Shown here: positions 53,415 to 62,045 of the stretch, piece by piece | How positions within the stretch are numbered: the stretch's first letter is position 1 | Layout of the letters: the number at the start of each line of letters is the position of its first letter | DNA from: Pseudomonas sp. B20(2017) | GTDB lineage: Bacteria; Pseudomonadota; Gammaproteobacteria; Pseudomonadales; Pseudomonadaceae | DNA: 64,000 nucleotides | Assembly (NCBI RefSeq): GCF_002113125.1 | Contig: NZ_NEJP01000007.1 | Location: 1 to 64,000, forward strand | Reading direction: 5' to 3' | Notes under the pieces: generated by a model | What the model saw: the letters and a program-made list of their open reading frames with translations, nothing else | Databases searched by the model: none | Told to the model about the DNA's origin: nothing | Made by a program: the position numbers and the translations under genes

Positions 53415-55399
53415 ATCACCAGATAAGCCTTGCCGGTCTGGCCGCAAGTCATGTTGGCACCGACGTCGACGTCCATCAGGTTGATCCCCAGCCCCTTGAG
53501 CAAATTGTTGAGCAGCGGATCCAGCAGCGGGCTCACCACGCTGGTAATCACCGGTTGCAGGGTCGTCGTGACATCGCTGATCAGGCTGGCGACGCCGGTG
53601 ACGATCGCCCCCAGCGGATTGCTGCCCAAGGGTTTGTAAACGATCAGATTGATCCCGGCGAGAGTGCTTGCCAGGCTGTTGACGATGTTGTTCGAGGGCA
53701 CGGCGGCAATCACGCTCGGCGGCAGTTTCAGGTTGGGTGGTGTGGCAAACGGCGTGCCGCTGGAAAACACCAGATCCTGAGAATTCTGCGCCACGCTGGT
53801 GTTGACCATGATCGCGATGCCGCCGGCGGCGTATTGCACGTGGGTGCTCGGATCGCAGCCGCCAAGGCCCAGAATCGTATGGCAGGTGATAATGCCCAGG
53901 TCCACCAGCGGCAGCGGAGTGACCGTGGGTTCGGCAGAGGATGAAAACGCGTTGGTCGGGTCGATCTTGCCCAGTTTGAGGTCGGCAATCGACGTGGTGG
54001 TGCGGGCGGTCAGGCTTTTGGTGCCGGTGTTGCCGCTCGGGCAGCTGTAGTCGGTGACATAGCTGACGGCGCCGCCGGCATCCAGGCTGATATCGACTTG
54101 TGGTGACGGCAACAATAACGGATCCATTCGCTGGCAACCGGAACAGACAAGTGAGTTAAGCAACGAGACCAGATTCAGGCTCAACAGATCATTGACGACC
54201 GTGGTCAGAGTGCCGACCAGCCCCAGTACCGCGTTGCTCAGCCCGGGCACCCCGGACAACACCGGCAGATTCACTGAAAGCATCGTGCGAATCTGCGCAG
54301 TGCGCACATAAATCCGGTTCGGTCCGGTGGGGTTGGCCCTGGCCAGCGCCGGATCGCCGATCGCGGAAAACTGCGGCGGCTCGATGACCTTGACCCGCAC
54401 CGTGACATTCGCCAACCCCAACACGCTGATCGGCAGGGTCGCGGACACCGCACTCTTGCTGTTGGCCAGTTGAATCACACCCTGGACCAGCTGCAGCAAC
54501 TGCAGATTGGCATCCAGTCCGGCGGCCGTGGTGCCGGTCTGCAATTGCAGGATGTCGCCGAGCTTTACCGGCGCGGCATTGATCGCCGCCACTTGCAGCT
54601 GGCCCAGCGCGGTAATCACTTCAGCGGTGGCGCCGTTGAGCTGGACCGCCGTAATCGCGGCCTGGATCAATTGGGTCACCGTGGCCTGGGTATTGAGCAA
54701 CTGGGTGTAATTGCCGGCGGCCACGTTGAGATTGATTGCCAGTTGATTCAGGTAACTGAGCAGGTTGATGTCGGTGTTAAGCAGACCGTTCCAGCCCAGA
54801 GCCGTCAGGTTGACGTTGCCCCCGAGCAGCCCCGAGAACAGCTGATTGAGGATGTTCGATTGGGCGGTGTTGATGCTGGCCAGGTTACTGCGGATGTTCA
54901 ACTGAGCGACGGTCGGCTTGGGTTTGGCCGCCACCGCCGAAGCATAAAGCACGGTGTTGAGACGAACCGGTGTACCGCTGAACAGCGCCTGCACGCCACC
55001 GGCGAAACTGGTGGTGACGGTGCGGTTGGCCGCAACCTTGACCGCCTCGGATTGCGTCGCGTCCACCGTAAACGTGCGCAGGCCGGTAGCGGCTGTCGCC
55101 AAGTTTCCGCAATCGATCACAAGGACGTTGGTGGCATCGGCGACAAACCCGTTGCGCGTCGCGCTTTGCCCTGCGTAACTGGCGGCGGTGAGGCCCGGCA
55201 GGCAATTGCCGCCACGGCTGACGGCTTCGAGGGCGGCGGTGTCCACCAGGCGCTGCAGTTTGCGTTGTTCCATGTACAGGCGGCCGGTGTCCACCACCAG
55301 CAGCATCAACACCAGCGCCAGGCTCAGCGTGGCGGCCGCCATCAGGCCGATGGCCCCGCGCTGCCGGGCTGGCCCGCCGCACTGCGGATGACGCAACAT
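53411..55399 (-). CDS. tadG: TadG-like pilus assembly protein (Flp pilus, pseudopilin N terminus)
   Basis: 662 residues. The ATG at 55399 follows AAGGAG. Near the N terminus RQRGAIGLMAAATLSLALVLMLLVVDTGRLYMEQRKLQRLVDTAALEA (in parts) is the TadG/TadE-type hydrophobic helix with DUF2134-like continuation. The long periplasmic part is Leu/Asn/Val-rich with repeated QLL and NLLS segments (about 190-330), four cysteines clustered as CSGCQ...CPSG, and a tail with [22 protein letters not shown]. TadG helps anchor the apparatus. It is transcribed toward and slightly overlaps pprA. Confidence 0.85.
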   Translation of the reverse strand: MLRHPQCGGPARQRGAIGLMAAATLSLALVLMLLVVDTGRLYMEQRKLQRLVDTAALEAVSRGGNCLPGLTAASYAGQSATRNGFVADATNVLVIDCGNLATAATGLRTFTVDATQSEAVKVAANRTVTTSFAGGVQALFSGTPVRLNTVLYASAVAAKPKPTVAQLNIRSNLASINTAQSNILNQLFSGLLGGNVNLTALGWNGLLNTDINLLSYLNQLAINLNVAAGNYTQLLNTQATVTQLIQAAITAVQLNGATAEVITALGQLQVAAINAAPVKLGDILQLQTGTTAAGLDANLQLLQLVQGVIQLANSKSAVSATLPISVLGLANVTVRVKVIEPPQFSAIGDPALARANPTGPNRIYVRTAQIRTMLSVNLPVLSGVPGLSNAVLGLVGTLTTVVNDLLSLNLVSLLNSLVCSGCQRMDPLLLPSPQVDISLDAGGAVSYVTDYSCPSGNTGTKSLTARTTTSIADLKLGKIDPTNAFSSSAEPTVTPLPLVDLGIITCHTILGLGGCDPSTHVQYAAGGIAIMVNTSVAQNSQDLVFSSGTPFATPPNLKLPPSVIAAVPSNNIVNSLASTLAGINLIVYKPLGSNPLGAIVTGVASLISDVTTTLQPVITSVVSPLLDPLLNNLLKGLGINLMDVDVGANMTCGQTGKAYLVI

Positions 55400-55510
55400 G
55401 GCGCACTCCTTTGCCGGCGCACTGCCGGGCGCAACCTCCATTGGTGGAATTGAGTGTAGACGCGCTGCATCGACACTGCTGGCAACGCGCCAGTTTCATC
55501 CACCCATAAA

Positions 55511-55540
55511 AAACGGGAGCCATGGGCTCCCGTCTTTTTT
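55511..55540. terminator. Bidirectional intrinsic terminator
   Basis: Stem CGGGAGCC / GGCTCCCG with loop ATG, flanked by six A on the left and six T on the right, so it works on both strands. It lies 10 bp after the DUF4136 gene (minus) stop. Confidence 0.88.
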
Positions 55541-55549
55541 CAAACAAAC

Positions 55550-56107
55550 TCAACGCGGTGGATAGTTGGACAGGATCCGCGCCACGGTCTCGCGGATCGC
55601 ATTGCTGCGATCCGCCGGGTTCGGCGTGCGGCTGAGCATTTGCTCGTCGCTGCCACGCCACACCAGTTTGCCGTCCTTGCCGTCGAGCAGATCGACCTGA
55701 ATGGTCGCCACCTTGTAGGTGATGTTGCGGGTTTCGTTGTACATCGGTGCCCCCCAGTACCCGTTCCACGGGCCACCCCAACCGCCGCCGTAGTTGGTGG
55801 TCACCTGTTGCTGCCGGTCCTCGACGATCAGGTAGGTCTGCACAAACAGATCGCCTCGGGCACCCGAAGCGGCCGGGCGCAGACCACGCTGATCCAGTTG
55901 GTCGGCGACGGCCTGCCGGATGCGTTGTTCGGTCAGGTCACTCTTGATTCTTGGATCGTCGGGGCGGTATTGCAGGGCGGGTTCTTTCCAGCTCCAGCTG
56001 CGATAAGCGGCAAAGTCGCGGCTGGCGTCGAAGTCATGATTGACCTGGTTGGCGGCGCAGGCACTGAGCAGCGCGGCCACGGCCAGTAAAGCGAGACGGC
56101 GGAACAT
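55550..56107 (-). CDS. DUF4136 lipoprotein (first of a tandem pair)
   Basis: 185 residues. The ATG at 56107 begins MFRRLALLAVAALLSAC, a lipoprotein signal (lipid Cys about 17). The mature domain holds DFDASRDFAAYRSWSWKEPAL and the DLFVQTYLIVEDRQQQV strand (in parts), plus a Gly/Trp/Tyr-rich insertion (YGGGWGGPWNGYW) and QVDLLDGKDGKLVWRGSDEQ, all DUF4136 features. The function of the family is unknown. A clear paralogue lies 55 bp upstream on the same strand. Confidence 0.85.
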   Translation of the reverse strand: MFRRLALLAVAALLSACAANQVNHDFDASRDFAAYRSWSWKEPALQYRPDDPRIKSDLTEQRIRQAVADQLDQRGLRPAASGARGDLFVQTYLIVEDRQQQVTTNYGGGWGGPWNGYWGAPMYNETRNITYKVATIQVDLLDGKDGKLVWRGSDEQMLSRTPNPADRSNAIRETVARILSNYPPR

Positions 56108-56161
56108 GGTTTTTCTCCGGTGGAAGACATGAACCTTGGGGAGCTTCACATTGGCAGGAAG

Positions 56162-56773
56162 CTAACTGGGAGGATACGCCGACATCGCCTTTTCGACAGC
56201 CTCCCGAATCGCGTCGGTGCGATCACTCTGATTGCCCTGGGTGCCGGTTTCCGCGCTGGCACTCCAGACTGGCTGACCGCTGCCGGCGTCGAACAGATCG
56301 ACTCGCACCACCACGACCTGCTCCTGATAGGTACGAATGATAGGCACCGAGTTGTACATCCCGTAGCCACGGCCATAGCGGTCGTAACCGCCATAGCCGC
56401 CGTAATAGCCGTAATCGTCCTGAACCTGACGCAGGCGGGTTTCCAGACTCAGGTTGGCGCTGACCAGCAGGTCGGCCGGGCGATTGTCATGCAGCGGGCG
56501 CAGACCGCGCTGGTCCAGCGCACTGCTCACGGCTTCGGCCACTTGCGCCGAGTCCGCCCATGCCGTGCCCGGCGGCAACTGACCGTTGAGCCACGCCCAA
56601 CTGCGATAGCGCCCGTAATCCCGTGGCGGCGCGGGATAAGCGCTGCGGTCGAAGGTGGTTGCCGCTTGCGGTGGCGCCGGCGGCAAGGGCCTCGACTGCG
56701 CCACGTAAGGGTTGCTGCCCTGGCAGGCGGCCAACCCCAGACAGATCAGCAGTAACCCTGAATGACCTTTCAT
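56162..56773 (-). CDS. DUF4136 lipoprotein (second of a tandem pair)
   Basis: 203 residues. Lipoprotein signal [17 protein letters not shown] (lipid Cys about 17). It shares with its neighbour [44 protein letters not shown] (in parts), a Tyr/Gly-rich insertion ([18 protein letters not shown]), and [18 protein letters not shown]. An ancient duplication with both copies kept intact. The pair lies between the Tad locus and cmoM; a link to pilus or envelope maintenance would be speculation. Confidence 0.83.
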   Translation of the reverse strand: MKGHSGLLLICLGLAACQGSNPYVAQSRPLPPAPPQAATTFDRSAYPAPPRDYGRYRSWAWLNGQLPPGTAWADSAQVAEAVSSALDQRGLRPLHDNRPADLLVSANLSLETRLRQVQDDYGYYGGYGGYDRYGRGYGMYNSVPIIRTYQEQVVVVRVDLFDAGSGQPVWSASAETGTQGNQSDRTDAIREAVEKAMSAYPPS

Positions 56774-56785
56774 TTCTCGCTCCGA

Positions 56786-57535
56786 TCAGATCGGCCGGCA
56801 GATCCAGTGCAAATAGCGCCCAAGCCCGGCGAAGCTTGGGTGACGACGGTGGGCGAGTTCCATCTCGAGCAAATCAATCAATTCGGCGCGGGCCTGGAAT
56901 TCCACCGGCATGTAATCGTGGAAAACTCGCACCCCGCTCTGGGTTTCGACCTGCCACAAACCAGCGAGTTGCGTTGCCAGTTCCCGTGGATCGAGCGGCT
57001 GTTGCGGGGTCAGGCTCTGTTTTTCACCGGCCATGTCGTTCTTGCGCATTTTCTTGAAATGGCCTTTGAGCAGGTTCCGGTAAATCAGTGCATCGCGGTT
57101 GTAGAACGCCAGCGACAACCAGCCGCCGGGTCTGGTCAACTGATGCAGCACCGGCAGGATCGCATGAGGTTCGGCCAGCCATTCCAGCACCGCATGGCAC
57201 AGCACCAGATCGTAGGGTTCGGTGAGCTGGCCGAGCAGTTCCTGCCAGGGGGCCTGAATGAAGGTCGCGGTTTGCCCGGCGTCGGCAAAGCGCTGGCGTG
57301 CGCCTTCCAGCATCGGCTCGGCCGGCTCGGTGAACGTCACCTGGTGCCCGCGCTCGGCCAGCCACAGCGACATGTGGCCCAGGCCGCCACCGATGTCCAG
57401 CACCCGCAACGGACGATCCGGCAAGGCTTCGGCGAGGTCGGCCTGCAGTACCGCCAGGCGGATCGCGCCTTTGGCACCGCCGTAGATTTTTTCGGCGAAA
57501 CGGGTCGCCAACTGATCGAAATGACGGTCGCTCAT
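56786..57535 (-). CDS. cmoM: tRNA 5-carboxymethoxyuridine methyltransferase CmoM (SmtA)
   Basis: 249 residues. S-adenosylmethionine-binding motif VLDIGGGLGHMSL (about 44-56), TEPAEPML after beta-2, LVLCHAVLEWL at motif IV, and the C-terminal FHDYMPVEFQARAELIDLLEMELAHRRHPSF (in parts) characteristic of CmoM. It methylates the cmo5U wobble base in several tRNAs to mcmo5U, helping decode G-ending codons. Its stop is directly followed by the DUF4136 pair; it is 1 bp from the mazG-like gene (overlapping ATG/TGA), so they are co-transcribed. Confidence 0.88.
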   Translation of the reverse strand: MSDRHFDQLATRFAEKIYGGAKGAIRLAVLQADLAEALPDRPLRVLDIGGGLGHMSLWLAERGHQVTFTEPAEPMLEGARQRFADAGQTATFIQAPWQELLGQLTEPYDLVLCHAVLEWLAEPHAILPVLHQLTRPGGWLSLAFYNRDALIYRNLLKGHFKKMRKNDMAGEKQSLTPQQPLDPRELATQLAGLWQVETQSGVRVFHDYMPVEFQARAELIDLLEMELAHRRHPSFAGLGRYLHWICRPI

Positions 57536-57837
57536 CAGCTGAACCGCCGTTCGCTGTCGGCGAGTTTGCTGCGCACCACTTCATTCATGTCCAGCCCCAG
57601 TTCGCTGCACAGCAGCAACAGATACAGAACGATGTCGCCGACTTCCTGCCCGGCGTGGGCGAGTTTGTCCGCCGGCAGTTCGCGGGACTGATCTTTGGTC
57701 AGCCACTGGAAGATTTCCACCAGTTCGGACATTTCCACGCTGGCGGCCATGGCCAGGTTTTTCGGGCTGTGAAATTGCCGCCAGTCATTGCGGTCGCGAA
57801 TGGCGTGCAGGCGTTCGGTCAGTTCAACAAGGTTCAT
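57535..57837 (-). CDS. MazG-like nucleotide pyrophosphohydrolase
   Basis: 100 residues. The ATG at 57837 starts the compact all-alpha NTP-PPase fold; about 39 extra codons upstream are non-conserved. The metal-binding EXXE-type motif reads EMSELVEIFQWL (about 33-44) with a downstream EVGDIVLYLLLLCSELGLD (E-x3-D; 66-84, in parts). It belongs to the short dCTPase/MazG-like group that hydrolyses (d)NTPs, probably a house-cleaning enzyme. It is the first gene of the pair with cmoM. Confidence 0.87.
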   Translation of the reverse strand: MNLVELTERLHAIRDRNDWRQFHSPKNLAMAASVEMSELVEIFQWLTKDQSRELPADKLAHAGQEVGDIVLYLLLLCSELGLDMNEVVRSKLADSERRFS

Positions 57838-57982
57838 CGGGCTCTCCTGAAGGCGTATAGCTTCGTGGGGATGCAGATTGAAGGCAAGGGGCAGTCGCCC
57901 GGATCCAAACCCTCTATGCTTGCAGGGAACTCGACCGCACCCGCTGCGGCCCAAGGCTCAGCTCTTTCATCAGGAAACAGAC

Positions 57983-58276
57983 ATGCAGGTAGAAAGCTTT
58001 TTCGAATGGCTGGGCCAGGCGCTCGGCTCGATCATCCGCTTCATCGTCGATGGCCTCAGCGGCCTGTTCAATCTGCTGGGCAACGCTGGTGGCAACTTTG
58101 TCGACGGTCTGTCGAAGGCGCTGGGCATGGACACGTCGATCATCAGCATCATCGCGCTGATCGTTGGCCTGATGCTGTTGTGGTCGGCGATCCGCGCGTT
58201 CATGAATGCTTCGATCATTGCCGGGATCATCTGGTTGCTGCTGGGATTGTGGCTGCTGAGCTGGATCATTCACTGA
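57983..58276 (+). CDS. Small membrane protein
   Basis: 97 residues, starting MQVESFFEWLGQALGSIIRFI at the ATG 57983. It has an amphipathic or hydrophobic N-terminal region with Gly/Leu/Asn repeats (about 10-45), then two strong membrane helices (IISIIALIVGLMLLWSAI and IIAGIIWLLLGLWLLSWII, about 53-70 and 77-96). No family recognised with confidence. It ends 37 bp before the MATE gene and is possibly co-transcribed. Confidence 0.7.
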   Translation: MQVESFFEWLGQALGSIIRFIVDGLSGLFNLLGNAGGNFVDGLSKALGMDTSIISIIALIVGLMLLWSAIRAFMNASIIAGIIWLLLGLWLLSWIIH

Positions 58277-58313
58277 CACCTCCCGCTACAATGCCGCTCC
58301 CCAAGGAGCCCGC

Positions 58314-59663
58314 ATGTCCAACCTGATCGCCGACTGGCGCGACCGCCCGACCCATCGCCGGGTCTGGGCCCTCGCCGCCCCCATGATCCTTTCCAATATT
58401 TCCGTACCGCTGGTGGCGCTGGTCGACAGCACCGTCATCGGTCACCTGCCCCACGCCCATCAGTTGGGCGCGGTAGCGGTGGGCGCCAGTTTGTATACCT
58501 TTCTGGCCTGGGCCATGGGTTTTCTGCGCATGGGCACCACCGGCTTCGCTGCGCAGGCGGCCGGTCGCAGCGACGGTGCGGCCTTGCGGCAGATTCTGCT
58601 TCAGGGCCTGCTGCTGGCGATGGGGCTGGCGCTGCTGCTCGGAACCCTGGGTGTACCGCTGAGCGGGGTTGCGCTGCACTTCATGCAACCGTCGGCAGAA
58701 CTGGATCAACTGACCCGCGACTTTTTCCACATCCGACTGTTCGGGCTGCCGGCGGCGCTGGCCAGTTATGCCTTGGTCGGCTGGTTCCTCGGCACCCAGA
58801 ACGCCCGGGCGCCGCTGGCCATTCTGCTGAGTACCAACCTGATCAACATCGTGCTCAACCTGTGGTTCGTGATCGGTCTGGACTGGGGCGTGGTCGGTTC
58901 GGCCCGTGCCTCGGTGATCGCCGAATGGAGCGGCGCCCTGCTCGGCCTGTGGATGACTCGCAAGGCATTGCGCGCCTATCCCGGTCACATCGCCTGGGCC
59001 GCCCTGAAACTCTGGCAGAGCTGGCGTCCGCTGCTGGCGGTCAACCGTGACATTTTCATTCGCAGCCTGGCCCTGCAATCGGTGTTTTTCCTGATCACCG
59101 TGCAGGGCGCGCGACTCGGCGATGCCACGGTCGCGGCCAACGCGTTGCTGCTCAACGGCCTGCTGCTGACTGCCCACGCGCTGGACGGTCTGGCCCACGC
59201 CGTCGAAGCCCTGTGCGGCCACGCCATCGGCGCCCGTGATCGTCTGGCCTTGCGCCGCTCGCTGGTGGTTGCCGGCGGCTGGTCGTTGCTGGCGAGCCTG
59301 GGTTTTGCGGCACTGTTTCTGTTGGCCGGCCACTTGTTCATCGAAATGCAGACCGACATCCAGAGTGTGCGCGAGACCGCGTTCATCTACCTGCCCTACC
59401 TGGCCGTTCTGCCATTGATCGCGGTCTGGAGCTACTTGCTCGACGGCCTGTTCATCGGTGCCACCCGCGCCCGGGAAATGCGCAACGGCATGCTGGCGAC
59501 CGTAATCCTGCTGCTGCCGGTCGCCTGGGCGCTGCAAGGTCTGGGCAATCACGGCCTGTGGATTTCTTTCCTGCTGTTCATGGTGCTGCGCAGCCTGACG
59601 CTCGGGGGACTGGCGTGGTGGTTGCGGCGCACCGATGGCTGGTTCAACGGTGCTGCTCACTGA
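58314..59663 (+). CDS. dinF: MATE-family efflux transporter, DinF type
   Basis: 449 residues, 12 membrane segments. The N terminus RRVWALAAPMILSNISVPLVALVDSTVIGHL (in parts) carries the DinF-type TM1 with the conserved Asp in LVDSTVIGHL (about 41). Also GTTGFAAQAAGRSDGAALRQILLQ, and the second-half repeat ALDGLAHAVEALCGHAIGARD. DinF proteins export organic cations or bile-salt-like compounds with H+/Na+. Not linked to lexA here. It converges on the DUF4123 gene with 9 bp between stops. Confidence 0.88.
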   Translation: MSNLIADWRDRPTHRRVWALAAPMILSNISVPLVALVDSTVIGHLPHAHQLGAVAVGASLYTFLAWAMGFLRMGTTGFAAQAAGRSDGAALRQILLQGLLLAMGLALLLGTLGVPLSGVALHFMQPSAELDQLTRDFFHIRLFGLPAALASYALVGWFLGTQNARAPLAILLSTNLINIVLNLWFVIGLDWGVVGSARASVIAEWSGALLGLWMTRKALRAYPGHIAWAALKLWQSWRPLLAVNRDIFIRSLALQSVFFLITVQGARLGDATVAANALLLNGLLLTAHALDGLAHAVEALCGHAIGARDRLALRRSLVVAGGWSLLASLGFAALFLLAGHLFIEMQTDIQSVRETAFIYLPYLAVLPLIAVWSYLLDGLFIGATRAREMRNGMLATVILLLPVAWALQGLGNHGLWISFLLFMVLRSLTLGGLAWWLRRTDGWFNGAAH

Positions 59664-59672
59664 AGCGGCGCT

Positions 59673-60467
59673 TCACGACGGGTCGTTCAACCAACGCCGA
59701 CGCAACAGTTCGAGCCGCTCCCGCGGGGTCAAACCTTTTGGCAGCGGCATCAGTTCGGCACGCGGATGCTGCAAACGCAGCCACAACCAGTCGTCCAGCA
59801 GCACCTGCTCGCTGAAGCCCAGTGCCAGGCCTTGCTCCTGAAAGGCTGACATCACCCGATAGTCGTTCCCCGTCGCCTGACTCCAGCGCCAGACATGCTG
59901 ATCCAGCAGGCAACGGTGCAAGCGTTCACGCTGCTGGCGGGTCAGGCTTTGCTCGATCCGCAGCGGCTCCACGGCCAGCCCCGGATTGCGCAGTTGCTGC
60001 CAGCCCTGACTGCCGCCGGCCAGATCGGCCCAGATCCCGCCGAACCAGCGCAGCCACCCGATCGGCCCGAGCCAGCAGCTCAATTGCCGGGCATCACAGG
60101 CATCGAAAAAGTAGCTGGCGGTCTGGCGATTGTAGAAATTGAGCAGCGCCCGGTGATTCAGGCCGATGGACACGGTCAGCATCCGCTGCAAGTGTTCGCG
60201 CAGTGACTGCGCCGAGACCTCGCTGCCCAGCAGCAGCCCTTGCCAGGTCATGGGATCGGTGTGGCAGAGTGCTGACAGCGCCGGGCTGTCACGCAAGTCG
60301 ATCAGCCACGGGCCTTGTTCACTGACCGGTTGAAACTCCGTACCGTCAAACAGCTTCAGGCAGTGCACACCGGCGAACCCCTGGCGTAAAGTCTTCACTG
60401 CCTGCGGCGCCTGTGCGATGTCCAGCAACAACCACTGAGCGCGCTGTCCGGGGGCTGCGACGCTCAT
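59673..60467 (-). CDS. DUF4123 adaptor (Tap/TEC-type) protein of a VgrG module
   Basis: 264 residues. The DUF4123 core is seen in AQWLLLDIAQAPQAVKTLRQG at the start, LFDGTEFQPVSEQGPWLIDL (in parts), and FYNRQTASYFFDACDARQLSCWLGPIGWLRWFG (in parts, about 107-140). Known: DUF4123 chaperones bind an effector and load it onto the VgrG spike. It overlaps the vgrG stop by 4 bp, so both are made together. No effector gene follows: the next gene is a convergent MATE exporter. Confidence 0.87.
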   Translation of the reverse strand: MSVAAPGQRAQWLLLDIAQAPQAVKTLRQGFAGVHCLKLFDGTEFQPVSEQGPWLIDLRDSPALSALCHTDPMTWQGLLLGSEVSAQSLREHLQRMLTVSIGLNHRALLNFYNRQTASYFFDACDARQLSCWLGPIGWLRWFGGIWADLAGGSQGWQQLRNPGLAVEPLRIEQSLTRQQRERLHRCLLDQHVWRWSQATGNDYRVMSAFQEQGLALGFSEQVLLDDWLWLRLQHPRAELMPLPKGLTPRERLELLRRRWLNDPS

Positions 60468-61813
60468 CTTTCGTCGCTCGTTTCAAGCCCGGCGACCAAT
60501 CGACAGCTGCACAGTGACGCCGCGCAATGGCGATAACTGCCGCCTCCCGGTATCAGGCACAACAACAGCAACGGCTCGGCCGATTTCAACCATTGAGGCA
60601 GGCCCGCGCTCGCCAGACGCTCGGGCAGTGGTAACGGTGCGTCTTCCTCGATGGCTTCGGTGACTGTCGGAGCCAGCAAGACGCCGCTGATGACGGGCTG
60701 CTCAGGGTCACCTTCCAGAAAACTCACCACCACCTCTACCCCGTCCTTCAATGATGCCATCGGCGTATCGGCCAACGTCGGAGCCAGCGGCAGCCAGCAG
60801 TGGCTGGGGCGGGCCCCTTCGCCCTGATAAAGCCAGTCGAACTGAACGGCCACTGGCCGCACGGCATCCGGTTGCGCCTCCTCGACCGACACCACCCACG
60901 CACGTTGCGGACTGCACATGCGCGCACCTCGGTATTCAAGGGAAGATCGGGGCAGCGGCAACTGGTCAGCGGCAAAAAACCGGTTGCTGTAGGGCGGCTC
61001 GGACGACTGATCGGCCCGATGCTCGATTCGGCTCACCAGCCAGCGCGGATTGGCGTCTGCCAGGCGCTGGCCGGAAATCGTCAACCAATGACCACTGCGC
61101 AGGGTCGACGAATCGCAATCCCCCTGCGCCGTACGTGTCCGCCGCGAGCCTTCTGCGTGCAGGCGCGCGTGCTCGCCCAATTGCCAACGGCTCACTGTCG
61201 GCGACGGCTCCCCTTCCTCGCACTCGAATCGCAGGTTCCCGGCGAGGGGCAGCCGCGCCGGATCATCCCCGAATACCAGGCAATGCCCACGACTCCCATG
61301 TTCGAAGTGGTAGTGAATGCGTGCCTGCCCACACAGCCTCTGCACAAGTTGCAGATCCGACTCGCCGTACTGGGTACAAAAGGTCCGGGGCGAATACACG
61401 CCTCGCAGGTCGAATCGGCGCCAGTTGCCACTGATGCCGTGTTCCCGGAGCACTTGATCAAGAATCTGCGGCACCGAGCGGTCGCTAAAGATTCGCTGGC
61501 TATAGCGCAGACCCAGGCAGCTCAACCGAGGCCCCAGCCGCGCCCTGCACAACCGGGCGCCCTGCCCCTGTTCATGCTGGACAAGGCTGTGCAATTGCCC
61601 GTGTACTCCATTGCCCGAAGGCCCGAAACACAGGCGCGCGGAACGATACATCAGGCCGGCAAGGTCCAGATGAGGGTCATCGAGCAGCAAGTCGATCTCG
61701 AACGCAAAAGGCTCGCTGATGGCTTCGCAACCTTTGAATGCCAGGACTTCAAGCGAGACGGACAGGCCCGCTACATCGAGACGAAACGACGGCTCGTCGA
61801 CTGGATCGAACAT
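60464..61813 (-). CDS. vgrG: Type VI secretion tip protein VgrG, short form
   Basis: 449 residues, versus about 600-800 for common VgrG. Present: the gp27-like base (FRLDVAGLSVSLEVLAFKGCEAISEPFAFEIDL at the start, then RLCGQARIHYHFEHG around 155-170, in parts) and the gp5-like OB fold (VAVQFDWLYQGEGARPSHCWLPLAP; GVEVVVSFLEGDPEQPVISGVL; about 320-380). The repeated beta-helix needle is missing. Instead the tail has LLLLCLIPGGGSYRHC and ASLCSCR with four cysteines and one histidine, which looks like a metal-binding tip. Followed by the DUF4123 gene. Confidence 0.85.
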   Translation of the reverse strand: MFDPVDEPSFRLDVAGLSVSLEVLAFKGCEAISEPFAFEIDLLLDDPHLDLAGLMYRSARLCFGPSGNGVHGQLHSLVQHEQGQGARLCRARLGPRLSCLGLRYSQRIFSDRSVPQILDQVLREHGISGNWRRFDLRGVYSPRTFCTQYGESDLQLVQRLCGQARIHYHFEHGSRGHCLVFGDDPARLPLAGNLRFECEEGEPSPTVSRWQLGEHARLHAEGSRRTRTAQGDCDSSTLRSGHWLTISGQRLADANPRWLVSRIEHRADQSSEPPYSNRFFAADQLPLPRSSLEYRGARMCSPQRAWVVSVEEAQPDAVRPVAVQFDWLYQGEGARPSHCWLPLAPTLADTPMASLKDGVEVVVSFLEGDPEQPVISGVLLAPTVTEAIEEDAPLPLPERLASAGLPQWLKSAEPLLLLCLIPGGGSYRHCAASLCSCRLVAGLETSDER

Positions 61814-62045
61814 GGGGAGATTCTCTACAGGGGGGCGGGCGGGGATTCTCGCCGAGAGCCATGGCCGAGTAGAGGGCCGAAGTACAAATTCGGAAATGAC
61901 CTACGCGAAAAGCAGACGACATCACTTTGCTCACCTGGACGTAAGCCGTTTCGCGAAGAAAAAAAGAAGCGTCTCACCCGGTCATCTGAAACGTCCGCGT
62001 TGGGCGGAACAATTTCAGACAACCAGATGAAAGCGGAACCTGGTC

